NCBI GenBank assembly: GCA_028023455.1
Contig: JAQFVV010006238.1
Span: forward strand, 7,882,572-7,946,571
DNA length: 64,000 nucleotides
DNA from: Epiperipatus broadwayi
Taxonomy: Eukaryota > Onychophora > Udeonychophora > Euonychophora > Peripatidae
Reading direction: 5' to 3'
In this document: positions 62,650 through 64,000 of the stretch, in pieces
How positions within the stretch are numbered: the stretch's first letter is position 1
How the letters are laid out: every line of letters starts with the position of its first letter
The notes under the pieces: generated by a model
What the model was told of the DNA's origin: nothing
Seen by the model: only the letters and a program-made list of their open reading frames with translations
The model's database searches: none
Position numbers and translations under genes: made by a program

Positions 62650-64000
62650 GTGCCCTTTTCTATAGGTCAATGATGGTTATAAATGGTCAATTACTAAAAA
62701 ATTTTAAAATTAATATTATATAGTATTTATGATTATGAACTTTGGTTAAACAGTAAAAGATTAATGTAATATATTTAATAATAAGTATTGTGATGGTGGG
62801 GATTGCATCTAGTCCTATATTTTTCTAAATTATTTTTCAAAATTTTATATAATCATCTTAAATAATATAAGTAGCAAATTTATTAAGACAGATAAAACTA
62901 GACTAAACACCGGAAATGTCTACGTGACTGTCTGGAATATTCTATGTATAAGCACCAGTTTAAATTAATACAAATAATTTAAATATTTAAATAGTATATG
63001 TATGGAACTGGATGGAATTGTCACACATTATAATAAAAAAAAATAAGTATTATACATCTTTATTAATTATTGTTTCAAAATTATTTAGAAGTAATTAAAT
63101 TGTGATAGATAATAATTAATTTAAATAATAATAGGTTAATATTTAAGTCTATTATGTCATGATTTTAAAACTTTAGAAATTGTCTATAAACCAAAGCAGG
63201 GAGTGACCAATAAAAAGATAGATCTTAGCAGACAACAAAAATCACGCCAATTAATTGTATAAACTAGGAGAACAAAAATGTGTTGACTCCAGAGGAGAGG
63301 TAAAATTTTAAGCTCTTTAAAATTTCTTTCTTTCTTCAATTTATTAGTCAATTTTATTATAACTTTAATAAATATCTTTGAAAGAAACTAACTGACAATT
63401 TAAAATCTTCCGAAGAGAATCTAAGAATAAAATTTTAAAAAAGTTCTCATAATAATGTTTCACTAACTCCACAGTAACCTGCCAGTGGATTCTATTAAAA
63501 TATAATCTGAATTTTCAATAAAAAAAAATGGATGGATTCTGAAAATCAAGTTATAAATTTTATAATATTCAAAAAATGTTAATGTCGTTCGTTGATATAG
63601 TTTGTATAGCATATTACTATGAAAACTGCTTTAGTGCATATAAAATTAATGAAAGGACATTGTGCGCAAAGTTAATGAATATAATGGGAAATAAAAATAA
63701 ATATTATTCGTATAAGAATAAATGGACAAAAAGAATTTTTATTATTGAAATAATTTGAATTGCTTTCTTTAAGATGACTTGAGCAAATACTCCAGAAATA
63801 GTTAAAGATCGAAAATGTTGTATATAAATTAATAATGAATGAAAGTGAAATTTACCAGGGAAAACACTTGCCTAAAGAAGAAAAAAAATATTTTACAGAG
63901 AAATAAATATAAAATATTGGATCCATGGAAAAACGCAATTGGTACCGTAATTATTAGATAATTGTAGTTCTGCTAGAAATAAAGATGCATCAACGTGCCG
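62650..64000 (+). mobile_element. LTR-like repeat, second copy, runs off the window
   Basis: It begins TGTGCCCTTTTCTATAGG right after a (TA)n tract at 62627-62649 and matches, with gaps, the reverse complement of 8889 leftwards (see 4071-8889). No protein domain is evident in this part. The right end lies outside the window. Confidence 0.45.

Overview
Organism and overall character. The window is very AT-rich eukaryotic DNA, full of microsatellites, palindromic repeats and decayed retroelements, with almost no long open reading frames. There is no bacterial-style gene organisation, rRNA cluster or CRISPR array. The retroelement types (RTE-like LINEs, a LINE whose C-terminal zinc-finger region recalls chelicerate elements, Penelope-like elements with GIY-YIG endonuclease, hAT-type non-autonomous elements, tRNA-like SINEs) point to an invertebrate animal. 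An arthropod/chelicerate is possible but not proven.

Host gene content. Two segments look like consecutive plus-strand exons of one host gene: 12995-13090 (acceptor, start codon at 13035, donor, phase 2) and 20434-20566 (acceptor, 133 nt, donor, entered in phase 2, left in phase 0). Together they encode 62 residues that I do not recognise. A GC-richer, ETS/CRE-bearing patch near 11.8 kb could be the promoter. A possible terminal exon on the minus strand (33391-33707) and a possible exon at 52926-53014 are weaker.

Mobile DNA. RTE-like LINE remnants lie at 23.2, 24.6-26.3, 26.6-27.0 (minus), 28.4-28.7, 39.6 and 47.5-48.5 kb (minus). A different LINE C-terminus is at 45.7-46.7 kb (minus). Penelope-like element (PLE) remnants with the RT-endonuclease linker and GIY-YIG domain lie at 31.5-32.0 kb (+), 57.75-59.4 kb (minus, including a YLDD RT box) and 58.16-58.8 kb (+). 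The last is inserted inside the second. Non-autonomous hAT elements are at 222-566 (perfect 8-bp target duplication), 43933-44402 and 54770-55212. Long LTR-like repeats (1.9-4.05 kb and 4.07-8.89 kb, with a relative from 62.65 kb to the end) abut (TA)n tracts.

Most interesting signal. Several unrelated-looking repeat families carry type I hammerhead self-cleaving ribozyme (HHR) motifs: conserved CUGANGA and GAA core, stem II, tiny stem III, and a stem I that continues beyond an internal bulge with compensatory changes between copies. The best single copy is at 48604-48661 (minus). A second family (about 87-bp tandem units near 21.84-22.17 kb, a dispersed copy at 24259-24315, and others) is consistently followed by a tRNA-like pol III module. 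A third family sits in palindromic, MITE-like units scattered over 13.4-50.4 kb. HHRs are known from PLEs and from animal retrozymes; the link between these particular families and the PLE fragments here is inference.

Layout. 0-11 kb: hAT element, LTR-like repeats, AT-rich DNA. 11-21 kb: putative host gene 5' part, palindromic repeats. 20.8-31 kb: HHR/tRNA-like arrays and RTE LINEs. 31-51 kb: PLE fragment, palindromic HHR elements, hAT, LINEs. 51-64 kb: SINEs, hAT, nested PLEs, LTR-like repeat.
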